The position numbers were made by a program, and so were the translations under genes. This document shows, piece after piece, positions 35,675 to 44,272 of a DNA stretch of 64,000 nt. Positions within the stretch are counted from its first letter, which is position 1; the number at the start of each line of letters is the position of its first letter. The notes under the pieces were generated by a model. The model was not told where the DNA came from and did not search any database. It saw only the letters and a program-made list of their open reading frames with translations. The DNA is taken from assembly GCF_003950325.1 (NCBI RefSeq), contig NZ_PXZH01000006.1, positions 1 to 64,000 of the forward strand. Direction: 5' to 3'. Source of the DNA: Vagococcus humatus. GTDB lineage: Bacteria > Bacillota > Bacilli > Lactobacillales > Vagococcaceae.

Positions 35675-38299
35675 ATGCAAAAGAATGTTTTTCAATTTAA
35701 TGAAGGAAATGCTAAAATGCGTGAAACCCTTGGAGGTAAAGGAGCTAACTTAGCTGAAATGGTTAATATGGGCTTACCAGTCCCTCAAGGATTTACAATT
35801 ACAACACAAGCTTGTATGAATTATTTAACAAATGGTAATCAACTACAGGATGATTTAAAAGAAGAAATTCAACAAGCATTACACACATTAGAAGAACAAT
35901 CTGGCAAGAAATTTAACGATATGACGAATCCGTTGTTAATATCTGTTAGAAGTGGGGCAGTTTTTTCAATGCCTGGTATGATGGATACTATTTTAAATTT
36001 AGGTTTAAATGATCAAACGGTTAAAGTGCTAGCTGAAAAAACAGGAGACGAGCGATTTGCTTATGATTGTTATCGCCGGTTGTTACAAATGTTTGGAGAT
36101 GTTGTTTATGGGATTGAAGCTAATCGTTTTGAACAATATTTAGATTATTTAAAAGATCAATATCATTATCAGTCAGACACTGATTTTACAGCAGCTGATT
36201 TAAAACAAATTGTGAAAGTATATAAAGAAATTTATCAAGAAGCCATTCAAAAAGAATTCCCACAAGAACCAACAGAACAATTATATGCAGCGATTGAAGC
36301 TGTATTTAGCTCATGGAACAATCACCGAGCGACTATTTACCGGAATGCCCATGGTATTGCTCATGATTTAGGAACGGCAGTTAATATCCAAATGATGGTA
36401 TTTGGTAATAGTGGAGCTAACAGTGGAACTGGTGTAGCTTTCACTCGTAATCCTTCCACTGGGGAAAACAAATTGTTTGGTGAGTATCTAATGAATGCAC
36501 AAGGAGAAGACGTTGTTGCAGGTATTCGGACACCTTCTAGCATTGAACATTTAAACGAAACATTGCCAGAGGTTTATCAACAGTTTGTTAACATTGCAGA
36601 TAAACTAGAAAAACATTACAAAGATATGCAAGATATTGAATTTACCATTGAAGATAAAAAATTATACATGTTACAAACTCGTAACGGTAAACGAACAGCT
36701 CAAGCTGCTTTCCAAGTAGCTTATGATTTAGCTAAGGAAGGTCTTATCTCAAAAGAAGAAGCGTTGATGAGAATAGAGCCTGAAATGATTGACCAACTAC
36801 TTCATCCAGTATTTAAAACACAAGACCTAAAAGGAGCAGTTGTTATTGGACAGGGCTTAGCAGCTAGTCCAGGTGCCGCAACAGGTAAAATTGTTTTTGA
36901 TACCTTACAAGCTAAACGCTTAACAGAAGCAGGAGAGAAAGTTATTTTAGTCCGACAAGAAACTTCACCAGAAGATGTAGAAGGCATGCTTATTAGTGAA
37001 GCGATTGTAACTAGTCGTGGTGGGATGACTTCGCACGCAGCAGTAGTTGCTCGGGGAATGGGAACTTGTTGTGTGGCAGGATGTAGTGATTTAAAAGTAA
37101 ATGAAACAACTCGTAGTGTCCAATATGAAGGTGGCACGTTAACTGAAGGAGATATTATTTCAGTTGATGGTAGTAAAGGGGTTATTTATTTAGGTGAAAT
37201 TGCTGCAGAAAATAATGAAGAAACTGAAGTATTCAAAGAAATGATGAATTGGGCTGATCAAATGGCTACGATGAAGGTTAGAGCCAATGCTGAAACCATT
37301 CAAGATATTCGTACAGCTATTCATTTTGGAGCAGCAGGGATTGGTTTGGCTAGAACAGAACATATGTTTTTTGAAGGACCTCGTTTACAAGCAATGAGAC
37401 GACTTATTTTAGCTAATACTGCAAGAGAACGCCAAAAACCATTAGAAAAATTATTAGAAATCCAACAAGAAGATTTCTATCAAATGTTTAAAGAAGTCGA
37501 AACAAGAGGTATAGTCGTTCGTTTGTTAGACCCACCTTTACATGAATTTTTACCTCATACAGCAGATGAAATAAAAGAAGTAGCTAAACAAGCAGACATG
37601 TCTGAAGAGGAATTATTAGTTAGAATTAAGGAATTAACAGAAACTAACCCAATGTTAGGACATAGAGGGTGTCGGTTAGGCATTACCTTCCCAGAAATTT
37701 ATGAAATGCAAGTGGAAGCTATTATTACTAGTGCTTGTCGTTTACATGAAGAAGGCATTCCAATTCAACCAGAAATTATGATTCCACTAATTGGAACAAA
37801 AGAAGAGTTAAGTTATTTACGTGAGTTATTAGAGAAAAAAATAGAAGATACATTGAAACAATTGTCTAACCAAATACCTTATCAATTAGGGACAATGATT
37901 GAAATTCCAAGAGCTTGTTTAGTTGCAGATGATATTGCACAGGAAGCTGATTTCTTTAGTTTTGGTACCAATGATTTAACTCAAATGACATTTGGCTATT
38001 CTAGAGATGATGCAGGCAAATTTATTCATCAATATAAACGACAAGGTATCTTAAAAGCTGATCCATTTGTTCATGTAGATGAAGAAGGTGTAGGCGCTCT
38101 AATGGAAATGGCAGTTAACAAAGGAAGAATCACTAAACCGGAACTAAAAATTGGTGTATGTGGCGAAGTTGGAGGAGATCCACAATCCATTCAATTCTTC
38201 CAAACCCTTGGGCTAAATTATGTATCTTGTTCACCTTACCGAGTACCTGCTGCAAGATTATCTGTGGCACAAGCAGCAATTAGTGCGTCAAATAAGTAA
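35675..38299 (+). CDS. ppdK: Pyruvate, phosphate dikinase
   Basis: An 874-residue enzyme interconverting pyruvate, ATP and phosphate with PEP, AMP and pyrophosphate. Domains: N-terminal ATP-grasp (about 1-340; GGKGANLAEM), the swivelling phosphohistidine domain with catalytic His in TSRGGMTSHAAVVARG (about 452), and the C-terminal PEP-binding barrel with GHRGCRLG and GVCGEVGGDP. Length is standard. It is preceded by its own operator-promoter and followed by ccpN and the PPDK regulatory kinase gene. Confidence 0.97.
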   Translation: MQKNVFQFNEGNAKMRETLGGKGANLAEMVNMGLPVPQGFTITTQACMNYLTNGNQLQDDLKEEIQQALHTLEEQSGKKFNDMTNPLLISVRSGAVFSMPGMMDTILNLGLNDQTVKVLAEKTGDERFAYDCYRRLLQMFGDVVYGIEANRFEQYLDYLKDQYHYQSDTDFTAADLKQIVKVYKEIYQEAIQKEFPQEPTEQLYAAIEAVFSSWNNHRATIYRNAHGIAHDLGTAVNIQMMVFGNSGANSGTGVAFTRNPSTGENKLFGEYLMNAQGEDVVAGIRTPSSIEHLNETLPEVYQQFVNIADKLEKHYKDMQDIEFTIEDKKLYMLQTRNGKRTAQAAFQVAYDLAKEGLISKEEALMRIEPEMIDQLLHPVFKTQDLKGAVVIGQGLAASPGAATGKIVFDTLQAKRLTEAGEKVILVRQETSPEDVEGMLISEAIVTSRGGMTSHAAVVARGMGTCCVAGCSDLKVNETTRSVQYEGGTLTEGDIISVDGSKGVIYLGEIAAENNEETEVFKEMMNWADQMATMKVRANAETIQDIRTAIHFGAAGIGLARTEHMFFEGPRLQAMRRLILANTARERQKPLEKLLEIQQEDFYQMFKEVETRGIVVRLLDPPLHEFLPHTADEIKEVAKQADMSEEELLVRIKELTETNPMLGHRGCRLGITFPEIYEMQVEAIITSACRLHEEGIPIQPEIMIPLIGTKEELSYLRELLEKKIEDTLKQLSNQIPYQLGTMIEIPRACLVADDIAQEADFFSFGTNDLTQMTFGYSRDDAGKFIHQYKRQGILKADPFVHVDEEGVGALMEMAVNKGRITKPELKIGVCGEVGGDPQSIQFFQTLGLNYVSCSPYRVPAARLSVAQAAISASNK

Positions 38300-38320
38300 A
38301 AAATACTAATTTAAAGCCTA

Positions 38321-38370
38321 TTGTATTTTATTAGAACGTCTTATATAATGAAATTATCAATAATAAGACG
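38321..38370 (+). promoter_or_regulatory. ccpN promoter with inverted-repeat operator
   Basis: TTGTAT (38321-38326), 17-bp spacer, TATAAT (38344-38349). CGTCTTAT (38337-38344) and ATAAGACG (38363-38370) are exact inverted repeats straddling the -10. The same half-site occurs at ppdK, consistent with autorepression by CcpN. Confidence 0.65.
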
Positions 38371-38380
38371 AGGGATTTAA

Positions 38381-39022
38381 ATGGAACTTTCAACTAGACA
38401 AAAAAAGATAATTGAAATTGTTCGTCGAGATGAGCCAATTAGCGGCGACAATATTGCAAAACAACTAGGTTTAACTAAACCGACGTTAAGAAATGATTTA
38501 TCCTTATTAACTATGACTGGAATTTTAGATGCACGTCCAAAAGTTGGTTACATTTACTCTGGACAAACAATTGAGCCACTGCTTTTTGAAGAGCTGTTTC
38601 ATCAAAAAGTAGCTGAGATTATGGTTCCTCCCGTCTTTATTAAGCAAACTACCTCTATTTCTGATGCCATTACTGATTTATTTATGCATGATACAGGGAG
38701 TCTTTATGTGATTCATGAAGTAACTGGAGAATTTGTTGGATTGTTATCTCGAAAAGATTTATTAAGAGCATCGATTAACAATCAAAATATCACCGGAACC
38801 CCTGTTGCTATGATTATGACAAGAATGCCCAATATCGTAACGATCACACCAGATGAAAGAATTATTGACGCTGGGTATTTGATTGTCCATCAAGAAGTAG
38901 ATTCGCTACCTGTTGTAGAGTCAGCTAATAGCACTAAAGTGATTGGTAAAGTTTCAAAAAGTAAATTATTGACTCATTTTATCTCATCAGGTTACGAAGT
39001 AGAAAAAAATAAAGAAAAGTAA
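38381..39022 (+). CDS. ccpN: CcpN-type transcriptional repressor (HTH plus two CBS domains)
   Basis: A 213-residue protein: a DeoR-like helix-turn-helix (residues 1-60; IVRRDEPISGDNIAKQLGLTKPTLRNDLSLL) followed by two CBS domains (about 80-140 and 145-200), which usually sense adenine nucleotides. In Bacillus CcpN represses gluconeogenic genes on sugars. Here it sits between ppdK and the PPDK regulatory protein, a known Firmicute arrangement, so it most likely represses ppdK and itself. Confidence 0.9.
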   Translation: MELSTRQKKIIEIVRRDEPISGDNIAKQLGLTKPTLRNDLSLLTMTGILDARPKVGYIYSGQTIEPLLFEELFHQKVAEIMVPPVFIKQTTSISDAITDLFMHDTGSLYVIHEVTGEFVGLLSRKDLLRASINNQNITGTPVAMIMTRMPNIVTITPDERIIDAGYLIVHQEVDSLPVVESANSTKVIGKVSKSKLLTHFISSGYEVEKNKEK

Positions 39023-39036
39023 AGAGGAATGACAAA

Positions 39037-39843
39037 ATGACAAAAGCAAATTTATTTATTGTTTCAGATTCTGTTGGAGAGACAGCTCAAAAAGTTATTT
39101 CTGCCGCTTTAGCTCAATTTCCTAATGTGTCTGATACTGATATTAAACGTTATCCATTTATTGATAATAAGGACGATCTAACTCAAATTTTAGCGGATGC
39201 CTTAAAAGAAAAAGCGATTGTAGTAGCCACTTTAGTTAACAAAGAATTAGTTGCTACTTTAACTGATTTTTCTAGACGAACAGGCTTAGATTATGTCGAT
39301 TATATGTCTCCTTTAATCGACTTAGTTCAAAGCAAAACAGGAGAAATTCCAAAAGAAGAACCAGGCGCTTTACATAAACTTAATGAAGAATACTTTAACC
39401 GAGTATCTGCAATTGAATTTGCTATCAAATATGATGATGGTAAAGATCCACGTGGTTTTGCCCAATCAGATTTTGTAGTGTTGGGGATTTCTCGAACTTC
39501 TAAAACGCCTCTTAGTATGTACTTGGCAAATAAATCTTATAAGGTATCTAATTTACCTTTAATTCCAGAAGTACCTTTGCCAAAAGAATTATACGATGTG
39601 CCAGCTGAAAAATTAATTGGTTTGACAGCTGATCCTGAGAGAATTTTACGGATTAGAAAGTCTCGTTTACATTCTTTAGGTTTAAACGATTCCTCACAAT
39701 ATGCTAATTTAGACCGTATTTGTGAAGAAGTCGATTACGCAGAAAAAATTTTTAAAGAGCTTGGAGCAAAAATTGTCAAAGTAGATGATCGGGCAGTTGA
39801 AGAATCAGCAGCGATTATTGAAGGATTGAAAGCTAACTATTAA
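39037..39843 (+). CDS. PPDK regulatory protein (bifunctional kinase/pyrophosphorylase, DUF299)
   Basis: A 268-residue protein of the DUF299 family. The N-terminal LFIVSDSVGETAQKV and the P-loop-like GISRTSKTPLSMYLA (about 150) are diagnostic. It inactivates PPDK by ADP-dependent phosphorylation of a Thr next to the catalytic His and reverses this with phosphate. The PPDK here has TSRGGMTSHA with the matching Thr. It is fifteen bases after ccpN, in the same operon. Confidence 0.93.
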   Translation: MTKANLFIVSDSVGETAQKVISAALAQFPNVSDTDIKRYPFIDNKDDLTQILADALKEKAIVVATLVNKELVATLTDFSRRTGLDYVDYMSPLIDLVQSKTGEIPKEEPGALHKLNEEYFNRVSAIEFAIKYDDGKDPRGFAQSDFVVLGISRTSKTPLSMYLANKSYKVSNLPLIPEVPLPKELYDVPAEKLIGLTADPERILRIRKSRLHSLGLNDSSQYANLDRICEEVDYAEKIFKELGAKIVKVDDRAVEESAAIIEGLKANY

Positions 39844-39844
39844 G

Positions 39845-39884
39845 AAAAAGGTCATTTAGAATAAATTCTAAATGACCTTTTTTT
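39845..39884. terminator. Bidirectional terminator
   Basis: AAAAAGGTCATTTAGAAT / ATTCTAAATGACCTTTTT stem between convergent genes. Confidence 0.92.
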
Positions 39885-40509
39885 AATTGAAAAATGGATT
39901 AGTCGCTTTTTCATGTCCAATGGTTGTTGGCTCGCGGTGTCCTGGGTACACTTGGTAATGGTCAGGTAAAGTAAATAATTGTGACCGAATACTTTGTAAT
40001 AGCTGTTCTGCGTTACCTGTATACAAATCAGAACGACCAACGCTTCCTTTAAATAAGGCATCTCCTGTTACGACAAACTCTCCGTCTGGAAAAATGAAGC
40101 TAACACTGCCAATAGAGTGTCCTGGAGTTTCTACAACAGAGAATGTCATCTCTCCTAATGTATAAGTCCCTTCTTCTAGTTCATAATCTGCAGGTGCAAC
40201 AAGTAAAGGAGCACCTGTTAAGTCTTGGGATAAGTTTTTTACCGGATCTCCCAACCAACTATTTTCTTTTGCACTTACATAAACTGGAATATGATAAGCT
40301 TCTCTTAAAGGATCTACTGCACCGATATGATCGAAATGGGTGTGTGTTAATAGGATAGCTACAGGTTTTCTATCTAGCTCTGTTATAAGGGACTGTAGCT
40401 CCTCATTATTATTACCAGGATCTACTATTAGCAAATGTTTATCATTATAAATTAAGTAGCAATTTTCTTCAATCCATTTACCTGTTACAACTTGTTGAAT
40501 GTCAATCAT
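39883..40509 (-). CDS. MBL-fold metallo-hydrolase (YqgX/glyoxalase II-like)
   Basis: A 208-residue metallo-beta-lactamase-fold enzyme with the dinuclear metal motif THTHFDHIG and further ligands in VETPGHSIGSVSF, VVTGDALF and VYPGHREPTT. It most resembles YqgX-type hydroxyacylglutathione hydrolase-like enzymes. Substrate unproven. Start at 40509 because GAGAGGAG is eight bases before it. An in-frame ATG at 40527 precedes that site. Confidence 0.88.
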   Translation of the reverse strand: MIDIQQVVTGKWIEENCYLIYNDKHLLIVDPGNNNEELQSLITELDRKPVAILLTHTHFDHIGAVDPLREAYHIPVYVSAKENSWLGDPVKNLSQDLTGAPLLVAPADYELEEGTYTLGEMTFSVVETPGHSIGSVSFIFPDGEFVVTGDALFKGSVGRSDLYTGNAEQLLQSIRSQLFTLPDHYQVYPGHREPTTIGHEKATNPFFN

Positions 40510-40585
40510 TGAGTAAACTCCTCTCACGTTTCACTTTTTCTCCTTTAGTATAACGAAAAGAAATGGAGAACACAAAGGGAAGGTG

Positions 40586-41344
40586 TTAACAAGTATGGGC
40601 TAAGATAATTTGGACTAATAAGTTACCAGCTCCTTGACCGACTCGTTGATCGTAATAGTCAAGAAATGTAGGAGTTTCTTGATACATAGTCGCTAAGCCT
40701 CGGTGTGCCTCTTTAGAATAAAAGGTCCAGTGTTGTTTTAACCAGTCTTTGTGAAGCTGAAAAATCATTTGGGTATCATCTAAAGGTGTTTGTTGTTCTA
40801 ACGCTTGTTTTAAGCTAGCAAACAATAATTCTTCTGTTTGGATTTGTTCTTGGTAGCTTTCTTTCGTTTGATTGAGTTGTTTTTGATACACAGCTTCAAC
40901 TAATTCTTCTCCGTATTTATCTCGAATTTCTTCGCCGTAGAGGGTATCGTTTTTTTGGATGCGTTCTTGTTTAAACTGATTAAACTTTTCTTCATTAGTC
41001 ATGTGATATTCTCCTTTTTGTTCTGCTATTGTTTTTTCAACAGTTTGAAGTAGCTGAGTTAACTGTTGCTGTTTTTGAATGAGTTTTTGCTGATGGAGTT
41101 CCAAGATAGCAACTAAATCTGTGTCTGAATGAGTGAGAATAGATTGGATGGTTTGTAAGGATAAACCTAGTTCTTTTAAAAGTAGAATATAGTGGAGTTG
41201 TTCTACTTGTTTTTCTCCGTAAAGTCGGTACCCATTTTGGCTAATACTAGCTGGTTTTAGTAAATCTATTTCATCATAATAACGCAAGGTTCTGGTAGTA
41301 ATGTGGGCTAATTGAGCCAGCTCTTTAATGTGGTAAGTAGTCAT
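40586..41344 (-). CDS. MerR-family regulator with TipAS-type ligand domain
   Basis: A 252-residue protein: MerR winged helix-turn-helix (residues 1-70; IKELAQLAHITTRTLRYYDEIDLL), a coiled-coil dimerisation helix (about 75-110) and a C-terminal TipAS antibiotic-recognition domain (about 125-252). Such proteins activate multidrug responses on binding thiopeptides or other ligands. It has a MerR-type promoter with a 19-bp spacer, so autoregulation is likely. No efflux gene is adjacent, so the regulon is probably elsewhere. Confidence 0.88.
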   Translation of the reverse strand: MTTYHIKELAQLAHITTRTLRYYDEIDLLKPASISQNGYRLYGEKQVEQLHYILLLKELGLSLQTIQSILTHSDTDLVAILELHQQKLIQKQQQLTQLLQTVEKTIAEQKGEYHMTNEEKFNQFKQERIQKNDTLYGEEIRDKYGEELVEAVYQKQLNQTKESYQEQIQTEELLFASLKQALEQQTPLDDTQMIFQLHKDWLKQHWTFYSKEAHRGLATMYQETPTFLDYYDQRVGQGAGNLLVQIILAHTC

Positions 41345-41368
41345 TCTTTAACCTCCTGTTCTGTCTTT

Positions 41369-41400
41369 ACTATATAGGTTGACGTAAGGTTAATGTCAAC
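41369..41400 (-). promoter_or_regulatory. MerR-type promoter with 19-bp spacer and dyad
   Basis: On the minus strand, -35 TTGACA (41399-41394) and -10 TATAGT (41374-41369) are exactly 19 bp apart, the over-long spacing typical of MerR targets. A GTTGAC / GTCAAC inverted repeat (41378-41400) lies in and beside the spacer. This is the expected operator for the gene it precedes. Confidence 0.75.
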
Positions 41401-41486
41401 ACTCTTTAAGTAAATTCTTTTAAAAGAATCTAAAAAAGGATAAACTAATAAGTAGATAGATTAGCTTGGTAGAAAGGATGAGAAAA

Positions 41487-42092
41487 TTGAAAAGAAAAAG
41501 TAAAAAGTTTTTGCTAGTAACTGTTTTAACCAGCTTGTTACTTTTAACAGGCTGTCAAAATGTTAGAATGTGGTTTAAAGATTTTCAGCAAAGTTTTAAA
41601 GGCTTACATATGACTATTAGAACGTATGATGATGAAAGCCAAATTATTGATGAAGTGAAAGGGAAGTCTGTCTATATCGAAAGAGACAAAGATTTTGATA
41701 CAGATGATGAAACAAAAGATTCCTCTGTGCTACGGATTACAGTTGGAGGAAAAGAGTTGCATCATGTAGGTTCTTCTATGATAGTAGAAGAAGAGGGACT
41801 TCATAACGTGTTTGATGATTATAGACAAAAACATGATTTGAAAGATCTAGATTCTTCGTTACCGATTGTGAATAAAATGGTGGATGAATTTAGAAATCAA
41901 TTTACTGGTAAAAAGAAAGTGGTGCTAATTCGTAGTCAAAGAGGGTATCCTTTAGCTACTTATTCAGGTGATAAAGTTTCTCTTTACCAAACAGATGTGC
42001 CAAAAAGTACAGGCATTTTAATTGATAATCATTATTTGTTTATTTATCGGTGTGATTATACGATCTATGATACTAGTTTATTAGATGATTAA
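41487..42092 (+). CDS. Lipoprotein, DUF5052-like
   Basis: A protein of about 201 residues with a Lys-rich N terminus, hydrophobic core and lipobox LLTGC (Cys at about residue 24), so it should be lipidated and face outwards. The mature part (FKGLHMTIRTYDDESQIIDEV) resembles DUF5052 lipoproteins of Firmicutes, with unknown function. TTG at 41487 is eight bases after AAAGG. The ATG at 41478 abuts that site. It precedes the permease gene by 12 bases, probably the same transcript. Confidence 0.75.
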   Translation: MKRKSKKFLLVTVLTSLLLLTGCQNVRMWFKDFQQSFKGLHMTIRTYDDESQIIDEVKGKSVYIERDKDFDTDDETKDSSVLRITVGGKELHHVGSSMIVEEEGLHNVFDDYRQKHDLKDLDSSLPIVNKMVDEFRNQFTGKKKVVLIRSQRGYPLATYSGDKVSLYQTDVPKSTGILIDNHYLFIYRCDYTIYDTSLLDD

Positions 42093-42103
42093 GGAGGAAC
42101 TCT

Positions 42104-42886
42104 GTGGGAATTTATCTGATTTATTTTTTAGTGATTGTTTTAAGTAATACAATTGGCGCTATTTCTGGCATGGGTGGGGGAGTGATTATTAAGCCTGTTT
42201 TAGATGGTATTGGCTACCATAGTCTTGCTGCCATTTCTTTTTATTCTAGTGTGGCAGTATTAACCATGTCAGTTTCTTCTACTTTTAAGCAAGTTAAAAA
42301 TGGTGTGAAAATCGTTTGGCCTTCAGCAATCGCCGCTTCAATTGGAGCAGTAATAGGAGGAGGGATTGGACAACGTTTGTTTGATTATTTGCTAACTGTT
42401 CTTCAAGGGGAAAAACAGGTGCAACTAATCCAAATTAGTTTACTTATTGGAACCCTATTCTTGGTATTATTGTATACGTTTTTTTCCAAAAAAACCCTTA
42501 ATCTTAAAGGTGAATTTATTTATCTTTTAGTTGGAATAGTTTTAGGAAGTTTATCTACATTATTAGGGATTGGCGGCGGACCAATTAATGTTTCTTTACT
42601 TGTGTTTTGTTTTGGGTTAACAATGAAAGACGCTACTGTTTATTCGATTATCACTATCTTTTTTTCTCAAATAGCTAAATTAGGTTTGATGTCCATGACA
42701 ACAGGATTTAATTCTTTTGATATTAAAATGCTTTATGTAATTGTGCCAGCAGCTCTTTTAGGTGGCTATTTAGGTGGTTATTTTAGTGGAAAAGTGTCAG
42801 ATAAACGGGTATCTAATATCTTTGTAACTGTAGTAGTCTTAGTTATAGGTATAAACTTATACAATGCTTGGCATCTTTTAGTATGA
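42104..42886 (+). CDS. TauE/SafE family permease
   Basis: A 260-residue protein with about eight spans and the internal two-fold repeat of the TauE/SafE (TSUP) family: NTIGAISGMGGGVIIKPVLD in the first half and STLLGIGGGPINVSLLV in the second. Members export or import sulfite, sulfoacetate or similar anions. Substrate unknown. GTG start after AAGGAGGA. Confidence 0.87.
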   Translation: MGIYLIYFLVIVLSNTIGAISGMGGGVIIKPVLDGIGYHSLAAISFYSSVAVLTMSVSSTFKQVKNGVKIVWPSAIAASIGAVIGGGIGQRLFDYLLTVLQGEKQVQLIQISLLIGTLFLVLLYTFFSKKTLNLKGEFIYLLVGIVLGSLSTLLGIGGGPINVSLLVFCFGLTMKDATVYSIITIFFSQIAKLGLMSMTTGFNSFDIKMLYVIVPAALLGGYLGGYFSGKVSDKRVSNIFVTVVVLVIGINLYNAWHLLV

Positions 42887-42905
42887 GTTAAGTATTAAAT
42901 AGATA

Positions 42906-42942
42906 AAAAAGAAGGGATAAGTTAACTTATCCCTTCTTTTAT
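42906..42942. terminator. Palindromic terminator, formerly shared with ssrA
   Basis: A near-perfect palindrome AAAAGAAGGGATAAGTTAA / TTAACTTATCCCTTCTTTT ends six bases before the left attachment repeat. Before integration it would have lain immediately after ssrA, ending both the permease gene and the tmRNA. Confidence 0.88.
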
Positions 42943-42947
42943 AGGTG

Positions 42948-42964
42948 ATGGAGGCGGCGGGAGT
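42948..42964 (+). repeat. attL core
   Basis: ATGGAGGCGGCGGGAGT, identical to 58789-58805. It copies the last bases of ssrA (minus strand) but is followed by unrelated sequence, so it is the element-host junction distal to ssrA. Confidence 0.9.
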
Positions 42965-43034
42965 TATACCCTACTACTCCTAAATCGTTGCTATATCAAT
43001 GTTATCAAGGGTTTAAACCTTGTTTAATCTTGCT

Positions 43035-43058
43035 TTGACTACGTTTTTGAATACGGTT
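43035..43058 (+). repeat. Left arm-type repeats (two 12-mers)
   Basis: TTGACTACGTTT and TTGAATACGGTT are adjacent with a 12-bp period, between attL and the integrase stop. The same 12-mer occurs three times in the same orientation beside attR. They are likely binding sites for the integrase N-terminal arm-binding domain or an excision factor. Confidence 0.6.
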
Positions 43059-43061
43059 TGT

Positions 43062-44207
43062 TTATATTTCCATAAATTTAGCGAATTGTTCAGCCGTATC
43101 TTCTTTAATTTTTTCTGAAACGTGTGTATAGATGTTCATGGTTGTTTGAATGTCTGAATGTCCTAATCTATCCTGTACACGTTCGATAGGTACACCGGCT
43201 TCAAACAGTAAGCTACAATGCGTGTGTCTTAGTCCATGAGTTGTGACACGTTTTAGGTTATATTTTTCTTGTATGCTTATCATCCATTTTCTACTTCTTG
43301 ATGGTATGATATGCTTGTTATATATATTACTGAATACCAGTTGTTTTGGTTGTAGGGTATTGATCCCTAACTTTAAAAAATCTTCTTGCTGTACTTTACG
43401 CCATTTTCTAAGAATGTTCATAGTGTCTTTATCCATTGAGATAGTACGTTTTGACTTCTTAGTCTTTGGCGGCTGCACTAATAAACGATTATCTTTGCCT
43501 TGTGCTAAAGCTTTATTAATCGAAATAGTATTTGTTTGGAAGTCTATATCTTCCCATGTTAAAGCGAATGCTTCACCTTTTCTCATACCGCTGAAAGCAA
43601 GCAACCTAAAGAACGTGTATATGTAGCAAGGTTTATCTTGTTCCATATAGTCGAGAAATACTTTTAATTCATCTTTGGTGTAATAGTTCTCGATTTTATC
43701 TTCATCATCGTCCTTTACAGATGGTCTAATAACTTTAGATAAAGGGTTATCACTTATTATACCTAAAGTCATAGCGTACTTAAAAACGTTATTAGCATAG
43801 CTTAAAGTCATGCGGTATTTCTTTAATTTAGATGCCCACTTATCGACAGCCTTTTGACAAGTTAGCACGTCAATTTTATTGATCTTCATTTTACTAAATG
43901 CTGGTAGTATATGAAGCCTAAAAATTTGCGTTGTTTTAGCGTACGTGCTTTCCTGTACTGTCTTTTCATATTGAACTACCCATAAATCATAAACGTCTTG
44001 ATAGGTCATATTTTCGGCTTTTTGAAGCCCTCCTTGTTCATAGTCTAGTTTTAGTCTAGATAGAGCAAGTTGGGCTTCTTTTTTGTTTTTAAAGCCACGA
44101 CGAGTTGTTCTAATGTCTTTACCTGTTAATGGATCTACGCCTAAATAAGCTTGAAATAACCAAGCCTTAGAGCCATCTTTTTTTACATATTGTTTAAATG
44201 TTGCCAT
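43062..44207 (-). CDS. int: Tyrosine site-specific integrase
   Basis: A 381-residue phage/Tn916-type integrase: AP2-like arm-binding domain (about 1-55), SAM-like core-binding domain (about 65-165) and catalytic domain with Arg209 (FSGMRKGEAF), His324 and Arg327 (HGLRHTH), His350 and nucleophile Tyr360 (NIYTHVS). The set is complete, so it should be active. It lies next to attL, reading toward it, and its target is ssrA. A copy of the 19-bp cassette repeat sits just upstream of its start and could influence its expression. Confidence 0.95.
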   Translation of the reverse strand: MATFKQYVKKDGSKAWLFQAYLGVDPLTGKDIRTTRRGFKNKKEAQLALSRLKLDYEQGGLQKAENMTYQDVYDLWVVQYEKTVQESTYAKTTQIFRLHILPAFSKMKINKIDVLTCQKAVDKWASKLKKYRMTLSYANNVFKYAMTLGIISDNPLSKVIRPSVKDDDEDKIENYYTKDELKVFLDYMEQDKPCYIYTFFRLLAFSGMRKGEAFALTWEDIDFQTNTISINKALAQGKDNRLLVQPPKTKKSKRTISMDKDTMNILRKWRKVQQEDFLKLGINTLQPKQLVFSNIYNKHIIPSRSRKWMISIQEKYNLKRVTTHGLRHTHCSLLFEAGVPIERVQDRLGHSDIQTTMNIYTHVSEKIKEDTAEQFAKFMEI

Positions 44208-44227
44208 AAATATCTTACTCCCTTGTA

Positions 44228-44246
44228 CTAAGTGCAGGGGTGTGCA
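44228..44246 (+). repeat. Cassette-boundary repeat, copy a
   Basis: CTAAGTGCAGGGGTGTGCA between the integrase start and the end of the first repressor gene. Identical to copies at 45295-45313 and 46490-46508. Confidence 0.85.
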
Positions 44247-44272
44247 TAGTTGTAGGAAGAATTCTTACCAAA

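Noticed and set aside
39852-40061. 69-codon minus-strand frame overlapping the MBL hydrolase
   Set aside because: It overlaps the hydrolase gene on the same strand in another frame and crosses a terminator.
42948-42964. attL core as a second, truncated ssrA gene
   Set aside because: Only 17 bases match. It is the duplicated attachment core, not a gene remnant.
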